Positions 8,056 to 16,903 of a stretch of 64,000 nucleotides of DNA are shown piece after piece; position 1 is the first letter of the stretch, and every line of letters begins with the position of its first letter. Source of the DNA: an uncultured Oscillospiraceae bacterium. Its GTDB lineage: Bacteria; Bacillota; Clostridia; Oscillospirales; Oscillospiraceae. The stretch is from NCBI GenBank assembly GCA_944385365.1, contig CALWWW010000003.1, forward strand, positions 62,001-126,000, read 5' to 3'. A program made the position numbers and the translations under genes. The notes under the pieces are model-generated. The model ran no database searches. It was not told the origin of the DNA and saw only the letters and a list, made by a program, of their open reading frames with translations.

Positions 8056-8777
8056 ACTGCCGCCCCCTTTGTCAAGGCCACGGCCTGCTTGAGATCGATG
8101 GCCCCTGTGTAAACGGCCTTGCCAAGAATGGCCCCGTACAAGCCCATATTTTGGAGGGCGGCGATATCATCCAGGGAACTGACGCCGCCGGAAGCCACAA
8201 TGTCCAGAGAGAGCGTTTCCGAAAGCTGTTTGTACAATTCCAGATTGGTGCCGCCCAGGACGCCATCCTTGGAAATATCGGTGCAGATGATGGTTTTTAC
8301 ACCCAGATTGTCCATATCGCGGCAGAAATCGAAGCACGTCCGGTCGGATAACTCCGTCCAACCCTTGATGGCCACAAAGCCATCCCGAACGTCCACGCCC
8401 ACGGCGATTTTCTCGCCGTACCTGGCTACCATTTCCCCGACGAAGCCCGGCTGGGTGATGGCGGCGGTGCCGAGAATGACCCGGAGTACCCCGGCATCCA
8501 GATATTTTTTGATGACTTCCTCGGACCGGATGCCGCCGCCGATCTCCACTTTTAAGCCCGATTGGGCCGCCACGGTGCGGACCGTGTCGAGATTGGGCGT
8601 CTCTCCGGTCTTGGCCCCCTCCAAATCCACCATGTGGAGGTATTCGGCCCCGGCGTCCCGGAACCGTCTGGCAACGGAAAGGGGGTCCCTATCATAGACG
8701 GTCATCTGGTTGTAATCGCCCTGATAGAGCCGGACGGCCCAGCCCGTATACAGGTCGATGGCAGGGAACAGATTCAT
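8052..8777 (-). CDS. hisA: ProFAR isomerase HisA
   Basis: It isomerises ProFAR to PRFAR, the fourth step of histidine synthesis. The 241-residue barrel starts N-L-F-P-A-I-D-L-Y-T-G, with the catalytic Asp in A-I-D and the second in I-C-T-D-I-S-K-D-G. Both halves carry phosphate-binding glycines (I-G-G-G-I-R; A-S-G-G-V-S). ATG 8777 has GAGGA 8 nt upstream; the upstream GTG 8792 is less likely. The family also contains the dual-function PriA, but that is an actinobacterial trait and nothing here suggests it. Confidence 0.96.
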   Translation of the reverse strand: MNLFPAIDLYTGWAVRLYQGDYNQMTVYDRDPLSVARRFRDAGAEYLHMVDLEGAKTGETPNLDTVRTVAAQSGLKVEIGGGIRSEEVIKKYLDAGVLRVILGTAAITQPGFVGEMVARYGEKIAVGVDVRDGFVAIKGWTELSDRTCFDFCRDMDNLGVKTIICTDISKDGVLGGTNLELYKQLSETLSLDIVASGGVSSLDDIAALQNMGLYGAILGKAVYTGAIDLKQAVALTKGAAV

Positions 8778-8788
8778 AGTCGTTTTCC

Positions 8789-9391
8789 TCACAGTTCACA
8801 GAAGGATTTTAAAATGGACAGGCCCACGGGACCGCTTTTTTCCGGGTGGAACTGGCAGCCGTAGACGTTGTCCTTGCCCACGGCGGCGGTGACGGTGACG
8901 CCATATTCCGCGGTGGCCGTCACACAGGGACAGTTGGCCGCGTGGAAGCTGTGGACGAAGTACACATGGTCGCCGGGGTTCAGGTCCCGGAAAATGGGAG
9001 AGCGGGGCTCGGAAAATTGAAGGGCGTTCCAGCCCATGTGGGGGACTTTCAAACTGTCCGGGGGCGAGAGGGGCACCACGTCGCCGGGAATCAGCCCCAG
9101 GCCCTGGTGTTCGCCGTATTCCAGGCTGCGCTCCAGCAGCAGCTGCATGCCCAGACAGATGCCCAGCAGGGGCTTTCCGGCTTTGGCTTCCTCGATGACC
9201 ACGGCATCCAGCCCCGTGGCCCGCAGTTTGGCGGCGGCGTCGCCGAAGGCTCCCACGCCGGGGAGGATGATTTTGTCGGCCCGGCGCAGGACGTCGCCGT
9301 CGCCGGTGACGGTGACTTCGGCTCCCACGGCGGAAAGGGAACTGCGCAGGGAAAAGAGATTGCCCACGCCGTAATCTACAATGGCAACCAT
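8789..9391 (-). CDS. hisH: Imidazole glycerol phosphate synthase glutaminase subunit HisH
   Basis: This class I glutamine amidotransferase supplies ammonia to HisF. The catalytic triad is visible: the Cys in G-I-C-L-G-M-Q (C79) and the His and Glu in F-H-P-E-K-S (about H182 and E184). The oxyanion-strand motif P-G-V-G-A-F-G is also present. The 200-residue length is normal. It lies directly against the hisB stop and 11 nt before the hisA start, consistent with one polycistronic message. Confidence 0.97.
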   Translation of the reverse strand: MVAIVDYGVGNLFSLRSSLSAVGAEVTVTGDGDVLRRADKIILPGVGAFGDAAAKLRATGLDAVVIEEAKAGKPLLGICLGMQLLLERSLEYGEHQGLGLIPGDVVPLSPPDSLKVPHMGWNALQFSEPRSPIFRDLNPGDHVYFVHSFHAANCPCVTATAEYGVTVTAAVGKDNVYGCQFHPEKSGPVGLSILKSFCEL

Positions 9392-9979
9392 TTACAGTAC
9401 TCCTTTGGTGGAGGGGATTTCGTCGGCACAGTCCGGGTCAATGGCCACGGCCCTGCGCAAAACGCGGGCCAATGCCTTGAAGACGCCCTCGACGATGTGA
9501 TGGCTGTTTTTCCCGGCCAGCTGCCGGACGTGGAGGGTGATTCCGGCTTCCCGGACGAAGGCAATCAGGAATTCCTCCACCAGTTCCGTGTCGAAGGTTC
9601 CGATTTTCTTTGCAGGAATGTCCAGGTCACAGCAGAGCATGGACCGGCCGGAAATGTCCACGGCACATTGAATCAACGCCTCGTCCATGGGCAGGGCCAT
9701 GTCGGCGTAACGGTAAATGCCCCGATGGTCGCCCAGGGCCTGCCGGAAAGCCGCACCCAGGGTGATGCCGATGTCCTCCACGCTGTGATGGTCGTCCACC
9801 TGGGTGTCGCCGTTGCAGAGAATGTCCAGATCAAACCGGCCATGCTTGGCAAAGAGGGTCAGCATGTGCTCCAGAAAGCCCACACCCAGATTGAGACGGC
9901 TTTCGCCGGTGCCGTCCAGGTTCAGTGCCAAGGTGATATCGGTTTCGCCCGTCTTGCGGGTCAAAGATGCTTGTCTCAT
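9392..9979 (-). CDS. hisB: Imidazoleglycerol-phosphate dehydratase HisB
   Basis: It dehydrates imidazole glycerol phosphate to imidazole acetol phosphate. The 195-residue protein is the monofunctional dehydratase without the histidinol-phosphatase half. The metal-binding motifs D-D-H-H-S-V-E-D and H-H-I-V-E-G-V-F-K-A are present, as is G-F-L-E-H-M-L. The open frame runs about 39 codons further upstream, but ATG 9979 has AAAGGAG 9 nt before it and matches the family start M-R-Q-A-S-L. The bases in front of it (9980-10333) are a hairpin repeat region that separates it from hisC. Confidence 0.96.
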   Translation of the reverse strand: MRQASLTRKTGETDITLALNLDGTGESRLNLGVGFLEHMLTLFAKHGRFDLDILCNGDTQVDDHHSVEDIGITLGAAFRQALGDHRGIYRYADMALPMDEALIQCAVDISGRSMLCCDLDIPAKKIGTFDTELVEEFLIAFVREAGITLHVRQLAGKNSHHIVEGVFKALARVLRRAVAIDPDCADEIPSTKGVL

Positions 9980-10070
9980 GGTGGTTGTCTCCTTTAGGAG
10001 TGGAGTGGGGGAAGCGGCGGGGGCAAGCCTCCGCCATACGGGTCGGAACGAATCGGTGCCATGGGTGCGG

Positions 10071-10113
10071 GATGGTGCGTACCGGCGGCGGGACACACAG
10101 GTCCCGCCCTACG
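10071..10113. repeat. Repeat B, copy 1
   Basis: It shares the pattern GGTGCRTACC-RGCGGC-KGGACACAYAGG-TCCCGCCCTAC with 20603-20643. In this copy it forms an 8-bp hairpin GGCGGGAC/GTCCCGCC. Confidence 0.7.
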
Positions 10114-10250
10114 AGGTCAATGGAACTGTTTCCGTAGACGGACGGGCCTTTTTAGGCCCTCCCAACCGCAACAATGCGAAGCATGGATTGAGAGCGCTGC
10201 TGCACTTTTTCCAGCCTGTCGCACCAAATCAAATAAATATCCCAACATTT

Positions 10251-10328
10251 AAAAGTTTTACTCGATTTTTTTCAAAAAATCGTGGGGTCCAGGGGCAAAG
10301 CCCCGGTCGCCCGCCGCAGCGGGCGAAA
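10251..10328. repeat. Repeat A, copy 1 (three-hairpin intergenic repeat)
   Basis: It begins AAAAGTTTTACTCG and contains hairpins CGATTTTTT/AAAAAATCG, GGGGC-AAA-GCCCC and CGCCCGC-CGCA-GCGGGCG. Copies 2 and 3 share the backbone, and differences fall on both sides of the stems. The right end abuts the hisC stop codon. Confidence 0.85.
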
Positions 10329-10333
10329 CCTCT

Positions 10334-11386
10334 TTACCGCACCAGCTCTTTTACCACAGCCACCAGGGTTTCCATCTGTTCTTGGGAGCCGATGGTGATG
10401 CGGACCCAGTCGGTAATGAGGGGGGCGGAGAAGTGGCGGACCAGGATGCCCCGGTCTTTCAGTTTCCGGTATAGGGTTTCGCCGTCCATGGCGTCGGTCC
10501 GGGCCAGGAGGAAATTGGCCTGGGAATCGGTGCAGGTGAAGCCCAGGGCCGTCAGAGCGTTGCGGGTATATTGGCGGGTTTCCATAATGCGGCGGCAGTT
10601 CTCGTCATAATAGGACTGCTCAGAAAGAGCCGCCACACCGGCCAACTGGGTCAATCGGTTGAGATTGTAGGGGTTGGTGGAGTATTTCAGTTTGTTGAGG
10701 TCGGCAATGAGCCCTTTAGGGCCGATGGCGAAGCCGAGACGGGCGCCCGCCATGGAGCGGGACTTGGAAAAGGTCTGGACCACCAGCAGATTGTCGTATT
10801 GCCGGGTCAGGGGAACGGCAGATTCCCCACCGAAGTCCACATAGGCCTCGTCGATGACCACTACCTGGTCGGGATTGGAACGGACAATGCGTTCAATTTC
10901 CGTCAGGGGCAGGGCCACGCCGGTTTGGGCGTTGGGGTTGGCCAGAACCACGGTACACCCGGCGTTGTAGTAGTCGCTGGGGTCGATGGAGAAGTCGGGC
11001 CGCAGGGTGGGGGTCTCATAGGCAACGCCATGGAGGGCGGCATAAACAGTATAAAATCCATAGGTGATTTCCGGGAATTTTACGCCGCGGTCACAGAAGG
11101 CCATAAAGGCAAAATTCAAAATATCGTCGGAGCCGTTGGAGAGGAACACATTCTCCGGGCCAACACCGTACTGGGCGGCCAGGGCGTTGACCAGCAATTT
11201 GGCGTCCGGGTCGGAATAGAGATTCAGCTGGGAAACCGCCGTTGTGTTGATGGCTTCCAGAACGGCGGGGGAGGGGGGATAGGGAGACTCATTGGTATTT
11301 AATTTAATGTACTGTTTGTCCTGGGGCTGTTCACCGGGGACGTACTCCGTCAGACCCGCATAACGGGACGAAAGGAAGCGGCTCAT
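10334..11386 (-). CDS. hisC: Histidinol-phosphate aminotransferase HisC
   Basis: This PLP enzyme transaminates imidazole acetol phosphate to histidinol phosphate with glutamate. The 350-residue class I/II fold shows N-T-N-E-S-P-Y-P-P-S at the N-terminus, the G-S-D-D/N-x-x cofactor loop S-N-G-S-D-D-I-L, V-I-D-E-A-Y-V-D-F, and the PLP lysine in T-F-S-K-S-R-S-M-A-G (near residue 207). ATG 11386 has GGAGGG 10 nt upstream and lies 3 nt after hisD. The stop codon is followed by the repeat spacer rather than by hisB. Confidence 0.96.
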   Translation of the reverse strand: MSRFLSSRYAGLTEYVPGEQPQDKQYIKLNTNESPYPPSPAVLEAINTTAVSQLNLYSDPDAKLLVNALAAQYGVGPENVFLSNGSDDILNFAFMAFCDRGVKFPEITYGFYTVYAALHGVAYETPTLRPDFSIDPSDYYNAGCTVVLANPNAQTGVALPLTEIERIVRSNPDQVVVIDEAYVDFGGESAVPLTRQYDNLLVVQTFSKSRSMAGARLGFAIGPKGLIADLNKLKYSTNPYNLNRLTQLAGVAALSEQSYYDENCRRIMETRQYTRNALTALGFTCTDSQANFLLARTDAMDGETLYRKLKDRGILVRHFSAPLITDWVRITIGSQEQMETLVAVVKELVR

Positions 11387-11389
11387 ACG

Positions 11390-12670
11390 TTAAAATCCCT
11401 CCTTGGCAAAGCGAATCTGCACGGAACGGCCATGGGCCCGCAGTCCTTCGCTCTCGGCAAAGGCGGCAATGTCGTCAGCCACAGCGGCAAGGGCGTCGGC
11501 AGTATAATAGGTAAAGGAGGACTTCTTGATAAAATCGTCCACGGACAGGGGACTGGAGAATCGGGCGGTACCCATGGTGGGCAGGGTGTGATTGGGACCT
11601 GCCCAGTAGTCGCCCAGGGCTTCCGGACAATACTTCCCCAGGAAAATGGAACCGGCGTTGCGGATTTTGGAAAGGTGGTCAAAGGGATTGTCCACGGCCA
11701 GCTCCAAATGCTCCGGGGCGATTTCATTGGCAATGTCGATGGCCTGATCGAGACTGTCGGCCACAATGATTTTTCCATTGTTCTCAATGGACGAACGTGC
11801 AATTTCCTCCCTGGGCAGCAGTTTCAGCTGCCGTTCCACCTCTGCCGCCACAGCTTCGGCCAGGGGGCGGCTGTCGGTGACCAGCACCGCCGAGGCCAGT
11901 TTGTCGTGTTCGGCCTGGGACAGCAGATCGGCGGCCAGATGGGCGGCGTTGTTGGTGCCGTCGGCCACCACGAGAATCTCACTGGGTCCGGCAATCATAT
12001 CAATGGACACCTGCCCAAAGACCTGCCGCTTCGCTTCGGCCACATAGGCGTTGCCGGGGCCGACAATTTTATCGACCCGCGGCACAGATTCCGTGCCGTA
12101 GGCCAACGCCGCCACGGCCTGCGCGCCGCCCAGTTTGAAAATCCGGTCCACACCGGCGATTTTTGCCGCCGCCAGAATGGCGGGGTTCAGCTGGCCGCCG
12201 TTGGCGGGGGTCACCATAATGCACTCCGGCACCCCGGCGATTTTGGCGGGGATGGCGTTCATCAGCACCGACGAGGGATAGCAGGCGGTCCCGCCGGGAA
12301 TGTACAATCCCACCCGCTGCAAGGGCGTGATCTTCTGGCCCAGGACCATGCCGGGCCGGTCGGTGATAGCGAAATCCGTCCGGACCTGACGGCGGTGGAA
12401 GGCTTCGATATTTTTGGCGGACTGCTCCAAAACAGCCAGCAGTTTTTTGTCCACATTGCCGATTGCCGCGTCCCATTCCTCAGGCGTCACTTCCAGGGCC
12501 GTCAGATCGGCCCGGTCAAAGCGGCGGCAGTAGTCGTAGAGGGCCGCGTCGCCCCGGCTCCGCACATCGGCAAGGATTTCCCGTACCACGGCGGTGACGT
12601 CCACCTCCGGCTCTACACGGGCGAAAATCTCGTCTTTGGAGACCTGGCCGTATTCGTAAATGCGCATCAT
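11390..12670 (-). CDS. hisD: Histidinol dehydrogenase HisD
   Basis: This zinc enzyme oxidises histidinol to histidine in two NAD-dependent steps. The 426-residue sequence is full length and shows the family signature around I-A-G-P-S-E-I-L-V-V-A-D-x-T/G, Y-I-P-G-G-T-A, and the D-H-L-S-K-I-R-N-A-G-S-I-F-L-G and W-A-G-P-N-H-T-L-P-T-M-G blocks that carry metal and catalytic histidines. ATG 12670 overlaps the hisG stop and has GGAGG 10 nt upstream; a second in-frame ATG follows immediately. Confidence 0.97.
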   Translation of the reverse strand: MMRIYEYGQVSKDEIFARVEPEVDVTAVVREILADVRSRGDAALYDYCRRFDRADLTALEVTPEEWDAAIGNVDKKLLAVLEQSAKNIEAFHRRQVRTDFAITDRPGMVLGQKITPLQRVGLYIPGGTACYPSSVLMNAIPAKIAGVPECIMVTPANGGQLNPAILAAAKIAGVDRIFKLGGAQAVAALAYGTESVPRVDKIVGPGNAYVAEAKRQVFGQVSIDMIAGPSEILVVADGTNNAAHLAADLLSQAEHDKLASAVLVTDSRPLAEAVAAEVERQLKLLPREEIARSSIENNGKIIVADSLDQAIDIANEIAPEHLELAVDNPFDHLSKIRNAGSIFLGKYCPEALGDYWAGPNHTLPTMGTARFSSPLSVDDFIKKSSFTYYTADALAAVADDIAAFAESEGLRAHGRSVQIRFAKEGF

Positions 12671-13308
12671 TTCTCTTTTTCCTCCCGCTGGGCCACCCGT
12701 TGGGCCACAGCGTCGCCCATGGCCCGGATGGCCTCCGTCTGAAACTGGTAGCTGGATTTATTGGCGATGAGCCGGGCGCTGATGGGGACGATGGTTTCCA
12801 AAGCGTCCAGATCGTTTTCCCGCAGGGTGGCTCCCGTCTCCACAATGTCCACAATCACATCGGACAGGCCCAGAATGGGGGCCAGTTCAATGGAGCCGTT
12901 GAGCTTGATGATATCGATTTCCCGGCTGCGTCCGGCGTAGTAATCCCGTGCGATATGGGGGAACTTTGTTGCCACCCGCAGGGTCTTTTCCGGGTCATCC
13001 CGGAAGGTCTTGGGACCGGCCACGCACATGCGGCACTTGCCCATATGCAGGTCCAACAGCTCGTAGACGTCGGGCTGGTATTCCAGCAGGATGTCCTTGC
13101 CCACCACGCCCACGTCGGCGGCGCCCCGTTCCACATAGATGGCCACGTCGCTGGGCTTGACCCAGAAATACCGGACGCCGGATTCCTCATTCTCAAAGAT
13201 CAGCCGCCGCCCCGGATCGTGGATGGCAGGGCAGGGGTACCCGGCGGATTCCAGAATGGCCAGGACTTTTTCTCCCAGACGGCCCTTGGGCAGAGCCACG
13301 TTAATCAT
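12667..13308 (-). CDS. hisG: ATP phosphoribosyltransferase catalytic subunit HisG (short form)
   Basis: It joins ATP and PRPP in the first, feedback-regulated step of histidine synthesis. At about 213 residues it is the short form, lacking the C-terminal ACT-like regulatory domain, and therefore needs HisZ, which is encoded directly upstream. Visible motifs are A-L-P-K-G-R-L-G, G-A-A-D-V-G-V-V-G-K-D, and the PRPP loop D-V-I-V-D-I-V-E-T-G-A-T-L. ATG 13308 gives the usual M-I-N-V-A-L-P-K start. TTG 13317, closer to a GGAG, is an alternative. Confidence 0.96.
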   Translation of the reverse strand: MINVALPKGRLGEKVLAILESAGYPCPAIHDPGRRLIFENEESGVRYFWVKPSDVAIYVERGAADVGVVGKDILLEYQPDVYELLDLHMGKCRMCVAGPKTFRDDPEKTLRVATKFPHIARDYYAGRSREIDIIKLNGSIELAPILGLSDVIVDIVETGATLRENDLDALETIVPISARLIANKSSYQFQTEAIRAMGDAVAQRVAQREEKEK

Positions 13309-14413
13309 CGGTTGCAAGAATCTCCAACCTCCCGTTCTTTAGTTGCAGCACCTGACCGCAGGCCAGGGCGTCGCCCCGGCCCCGCTGGGCCCGGACGGTT
13401 TTACCATTGGAACGCAGCAGCTTCACGGCTTGCAATACCTGTTTGGGGTCCTCGTCTTCATCGTAGAGGAGCAGGGCGTCCACATCCCGGACCGTGGCAT
13501 TCCCCAGCCGTTCCAGCTGGTCCAGATAGACGGCGAAGCCAATGGCGCCGCTGTGCTTGCCCAGCCGTTCCATCAATTTATCGTACCGGCCGCCGGACAG
13601 GACGCGGGCCGGGGCACCGTCCACATAGCCCTGGAACACCACGCCGCTGTAGTAGTCCAGATCGCCGGTGAGGGAGAAGTCCAGGACCACCCGGTCCGCC
13701 ACACCCCAGTCGGCCAGCAGGTCCGCCATGGCTTCCAGTTCCGCCACATAGGCTTCCACACCGGGGAACGACTGGAGCCGGGGCAGCACCGTATCAAACT
13801 GGCCGTGGAGCTCCGTCAATTCCAGAAGACGGCGGATACCCTCGTCATCCATGCCGCCGCCGGTGCAGACGGTTTCCAGCTCGTGGCGGCTCTTGCGGGC
13901 CATGCAGCGCAGAATGGAGGCCCGAGTGGCGTCGTCCGCCGTCAGACCGTCCAGCACCGTTTCCAACAGGCCCAAATGGGTCAGATTCAGGACGCACCGG
14001 TCGGAAATGGCCTCCAGGCTGCGGACCGCCAGCATCAGGACTTCACAGACCGTATAGAGGTCCAGGTCGCCCAAACACTCCAGGCCGTCCTGGGGAATTT
14101 CCCGGAACGTCCCGCTGCCGCCGGGGCGGTAGACGGTTTCGTGGTAGCAGAGCTTTTGCAGCCCCGGTTCGCCGTCCTTGGCATTTTTGATGATGGACAG
14201 CGTCACGTCGGGTTTCAGGGCCATGAGCCGTCCGTCGGTATCGGTGAACGTCAGCACCGAGTCGCTGACAAGGAAACGCTTGTTGCGGGCGTACAGGTCG
14301 TACTCTTCAAACTTGCTGACCTTGTACTGCCGGTAGCCGTGGCGGCCGTAGAGACTGCGCAGCCGCAGGCTGGTCCGTTCTTCGGGCCGCAGGGCCGATT
14401 CCAGGGATTCCAT
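13301..14413 (-). CDS. hisZ: ATP phosphoribosyltransferase regulatory subunit HisZ
   Basis: HisZ resembles class II histidyl-tRNA synthetase but only regulates the short HisG. The 370-residue protein shows the HisRS-like N-terminal region (Y-G-x-x-x-Y-x-K-V-S-K-F-E-E-Y, L-K-P-D-V-T-L-S) and a C-terminal segment Y-Y-S-G-V-V-F-Q-G-Y-V. It is too short to carry a tRNA-binding domain. ATG 14413 has AAGGAGG 7 nt upstream; the frame extends further but without a site. It heads the his operon, overlaps hisG by a few bases, and is preceded by a good promoter. Confidence 0.94.
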   Translation of the reverse strand: MESLESALRPEERTSLRLRSLYGRHGYRQYKVSKFEEYDLYARNKRFLVSDSVLTFTDTDGRLMALKPDVTLSIIKNAKDGEPGLQKLCYHETVYRPGGSGTFREIPQDGLECLGDLDLYTVCEVLMLAVRSLEAISDRCVLNLTHLGLLETVLDGLTADDATRASILRCMARKSRHELETVCTGGGMDDEGIRRLLELTELHGQFDTVLPRLQSFPGVEAYVAELEAMADLLADWGVADRVVLDFSLTGDLDYYSGVVFQGYVDGAPARVLSGGRYDKLMERLGKHSGAIGFAVYLDQLERLGNATVRDVDALLLYDEDEDPKQVLQAVKLLRSNGKTVRAQRGRGDALACGQVLQLKNGRLEILATDD

Positions 14414-14458
14414 GGGGATTCCTCCTTGCACTGTGGTGGGGGATACTCTGATAACCAT

Positions 14459-14487
14459 ATCATACCACATGGGTCAAACTTAGTCAA
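14459..14487 (-). promoter_or_regulatory. Promoter of the histidine operon
   Basis: On the minus strand: TTGACT (14487-14482), a 17-nt spacer, TATGAT (14464-14459) with TGTGG before it as an extended -10. It is about 45 nt from the hisZ start, and I see no T-box or other leader in that space. Confidence 0.75.
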
Positions 14488-14525
14488 TTAGCGATTTACC
14501 GAAATAGAAGAAATCACACAGATGG

Positions 14526-14554
14526 TTTACAAGACACCGGTTGTGTGGTACCAT
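14526..14554 (+). promoter_or_regulatory. Promoter of the ABC exporter - PE synthesis operon
   Basis: TTTACA, a 17-nt spacer, then TACCAT preceded by TGTGG (extended -10). It diverges from the his promoter with about 40 bp between the two -35 boxes. Confidence 0.55.
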
Positions 14555-14586
14555 GGGATATCACCTTGAAAAAAGGAGTCGAATTC

Positions 14587-15303
14587 ATGCTGAGAATCGA
14601 GCATTTGACCAAGCGATACGGGGACAAAACGGCTGTGGACGATGTGAGTATCCACATTCACCGGGGCGAAATCTACGGCTTTATCGGCCACAACGGCGCC
14701 GGAAAGACCACCACCATCAAGGCCTGCTGCGGCATTCTGCGGTTTGACAGCGGGGAAATCTATGTGGATGGCGTCTCAGTCCGGGAGAACCCCCTGGAGT
14801 GCAAGCGCAAGATCGCCTATATTCCCGACAATCCCGATTTGTACGACTATATGAGCGGCATCCAGTATCTCAATTTTATTGCCGACATTTTCGCCGTTCC
14901 CCAGAAGGAGCGCCAGGAGCGCATTCACCAGTACGCCGGGCTGTTCGCCCTCACCGCTGATCTGGCCCAGCCCATCAGCGCCTATTCCCACGGCATGAAA
15001 CAGAAGCTGGCCATTATTTCCGCGCTGATTCACGACCCGCAGCTGGTGATTCTTGACGAGCCCTTTGTGGGCCTGGACCCCAAGGCCACCCACCAGGTCA
15101 AGGAGCTGATGCACGATATCTGCAACCGCGGCGGCGCGATCTTCTTCTCCACCCACGTTCTGGACGTGGCCGAGAAGCTCTGTGACAAGGTGGCCATCAT
15201 CCACCAGGGCAAGCTCCTGCGCTCCGGCACCATGGAGGAGGTCAAGGGCGACGAATCTCTGGAGACGGTGTTCCTGGAACTGGAGGAGGAGAGCCATGGT
15301 TAA
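14587..15303 (+). CDS. ABC transporter ATP-binding protein
   Basis: This 238-residue cytoplasmic ATPase belongs to the ABC-2/drug-exporter type. Walker A is G-H-N-G-A-G-K-T (about residues 34-41). The signature is the unusual Y-S-H-G-M-K-Q-K in place of LSGGQ, common in this branch. Walker B is L-V-I-L-D-E-P (about 152-158) and the switch His is in F-S-T-H-V. ATG 14587 has AAGGAG 8 nt upstream; earlier in-frame starts lack a site. It overlaps the next gene, the membrane partner. The substrate is unknown. Confidence 0.93.
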   Translation: MLRIEHLTKRYGDKTAVDDVSIHIHRGEIYGFIGHNGAGKTTTIKACCGILRFDSGEIYVDGVSVRENPLECKRKIAYIPDNPDLYDYMSGIQYLNFIADIFAVPQKERQERIHQYAGLFALTADLAQPISAYSHGMKQKLAIISALIHDPQLVILDEPFVGLDPKATHQVKELMHDICNRGGAIFFSTHVLDVAEKLCDKVAIIHQGKLLRSGTMEEVKGDESLETVFLELEEESHG

Positions 15304-16891
15304 AGCGCTGCTCCGCGCCCGGTTTTTGCAGCTGTTTCACGCCCTGCTCCGCAGCGGACGTAAGGGCAAACAGCGTACCGGCGGCGGCCTCGTCCTGTAC
15401 GCCCTCCTGATGCTCTATGTGCTGGGCATTTTCTGCTGGCTCTTCGGCCATATGGCCAACACCCTCTGCATCCCTCTGTACCAGCTGGAGCTGGATTGGT
15501 TCTATTTTGCCATGATGGCCATCACCGCCGTGATGCTGGGGGTGGTGGGCAGTATCTTTTCCACCAAGAGCCAGCTGTTTGAAGCCAAGGACAATGAAAT
15601 GCTCCTGGCCATGCCCATTCCGCCCAAGTGGATTCTGCTGAGCCGCATGGTGGTGCTATACGTTCAGGCATTGGTGATGATTCTGGTGGCCATGGTCCCC
15701 ACGGCGGTGGTGTGGCAGGTCCAAATCGGCATGACGGCGGCAGGATGGCTGTTTTTCGCCCTCTCCATGGTGCTGCTGCCCCTGGTGGCCCTGGTGCTGT
15801 CCTGCCTGCTGGGCTGGGCCGTGGCCCTGCTGACGGCCCGGATGGCAAAGAAAAACATTGCCACGGTGGTGCTATCTCTGGCCTTTATGGCGGCGTATTT
15901 CTATGGATACACCCAGATCAACACCCTGCTCCAAACGCTCATTGCCAACAGTGAAACGGTGGCCCAGACGGTGCAGAAAGCCCTCTATCCCTTCTATCAG
16001 TTCGGGCTGGGCTGCCTGGGCAATCCGGTAGGCTTCCTGCTGTTTGCCCTCTGTGCGCTGGCGGTCTTCGGCATCGTTTACGGACTGCTGAGCCGCAGCT
16101 TCACCGCCATTGTGACTACCAACCGGGGCGGCAAAAAAATCCGTTATCGGGAGCGGGCCCTGAAGGTGTCCTCCGTGGACCGGGCGCTGCTCCGCCGGGA
16201 GCTGGTGCGGCTGTGGAGCATTCCCAGTTATCTGCTCAACGGCTGCATGGGCTCTCTGATGATCGTCATCGGCGTCGTCTACCTTATCATAAAAGGGGAA
16301 ACGGTCTCACTGCTGGCGGACGCCATGCCGGAGCTGCGGATTGTGGGCGTGGCCCTGGGCTGTCTGCTGATTCTGTTCCTGGTGGGCCTGAACTATCTGA
16401 CCTGTTCCTCCGTATCCCTGGACGGCAAAACACTGTGGTTAGCCCAATCCTTGCCGGTGACGCCCTGGCAGATTCTGCGGGCCAAACTGCGGATGAGCTA
16501 CCTGATCACCATGCCCCCCACGGTGCTGGCCTGTGTGGTGATTACCTGTGTGATTCGTCCCGGCGTGGTGGGGACGGTGCTGCTTGTTGGAATCTCTCTG
16601 GTCTATTGTGTGTTCCACGGAATGACGGGACTGGTTTTAAATGTGAAAATGCCCCGGCTGGATTGGGAGAGCGAAGCCTATGCCATCAAGAACAGCGGCA
16701 GCGTCATGGCCGCCGGACTGGGAGAAATGGGCTTGCTCCTGGGATTGGGCCTGCTGGTGTTCGCCCTGCGGGATGTGGCGTCCCTGGAGGTGCTGCTGGT
16801 CTGCTGTCTGGTGCTGCTGGCGGCGGCCACCTGGTTTTTGTATCGCTGGCTCCGGACCAAGGGAGCCGAACGGTTTTCCACGCTGTCATAA
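15296..16891 (+). CDS. ABC exporter permease, multi-span membrane protein
   Basis: The 531-residue protein consists mainly of hydrophobic helices, about twelve by eye, with a charged N-terminus (R-S-G-R-K-G-K-Q-R) and a central cytoplasmic loop containing R-Y-R-E-R-A-L-K. It has no nucleotide-binding or periplasmic-binding domain and follows directly on the ATPase, so the two probably form an exporter. ATG 15296 overlaps the ATPase stop by 8 nt and has a GGAGGAG site. The architecture resembles Firmicute ABC-2-like permeases of unknown substrate; the downstream lipid genes make lipid or envelope export possible but unproven. Confidence 0.85.
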   Translation: MVKALLRARFLQLFHALLRSGRKGKQRTGGGLVLYALLMLYVLGIFCWLFGHMANTLCIPLYQLELDWFYFAMMAITAVMLGVVGSIFSTKSQLFEAKDNEMLLAMPIPPKWILLSRMVVLYVQALVMILVAMVPTAVVWQVQIGMTAAGWLFFALSMVLLPLVALVLSCLLGWAVALLTARMAKKNIATVVLSLAFMAAYFYGYTQINTLLQTLIANSETVAQTVQKALYPFYQFGLGCLGNPVGFLLFALCALAVFGIVYGLLSRSFTAIVTTNRGGKKIRYRERALKVSSVDRALLRRELVRLWSIPSYLLNGCMGSLMIVIGVVYLIIKGETVSLLADAMPELRIVGVALGCLLILFLVGLNYLTCSSVSLDGKTLWLAQSLPVTPWQILRAKLRMSYLITMPPTVLACVVITCVIRPGVVGTVLLVGISLVYCVFHGMTGLVLNVKMPRLDWESEAYAIKNSGSVMAAGLGEMGLLLGLGLLVFALRDVASLEVLLVCCLVLLAAATWFLYRWLRTKGAERFSTLS

Positions 16892-16903
16892 GGAGGGATT
16901 GCG

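Larger units (their letters stand above)
9980..10333. repeat. Repeat-rich intergenic spacer inside the his operon
   Basis: This 354-base spacer between hisC and hisB holds no credible gene. It contains a GC-rich hairpin (GGCGGGGGC/TCCGCC, about 10011-10034), a copy of repeat B (10071-10113) and a copy of repeat A (10251-10328). The stretch between them (about 10115-10245) has no structure I can name. Because it lies within a co-directional operon, the his transcript would have to read through it unless hisB has its own promoter. I could not identify one. Confidence 0.7.

Noticed and set aside
10251..10328. Repeat A considered as a rho-independent terminator
   Set aside because: The hairpin with the T-run has an A/T-rich stem and the GC stems lack a following T-run; copy 1 also lies inside an operon, so plain terminator function is not supported.
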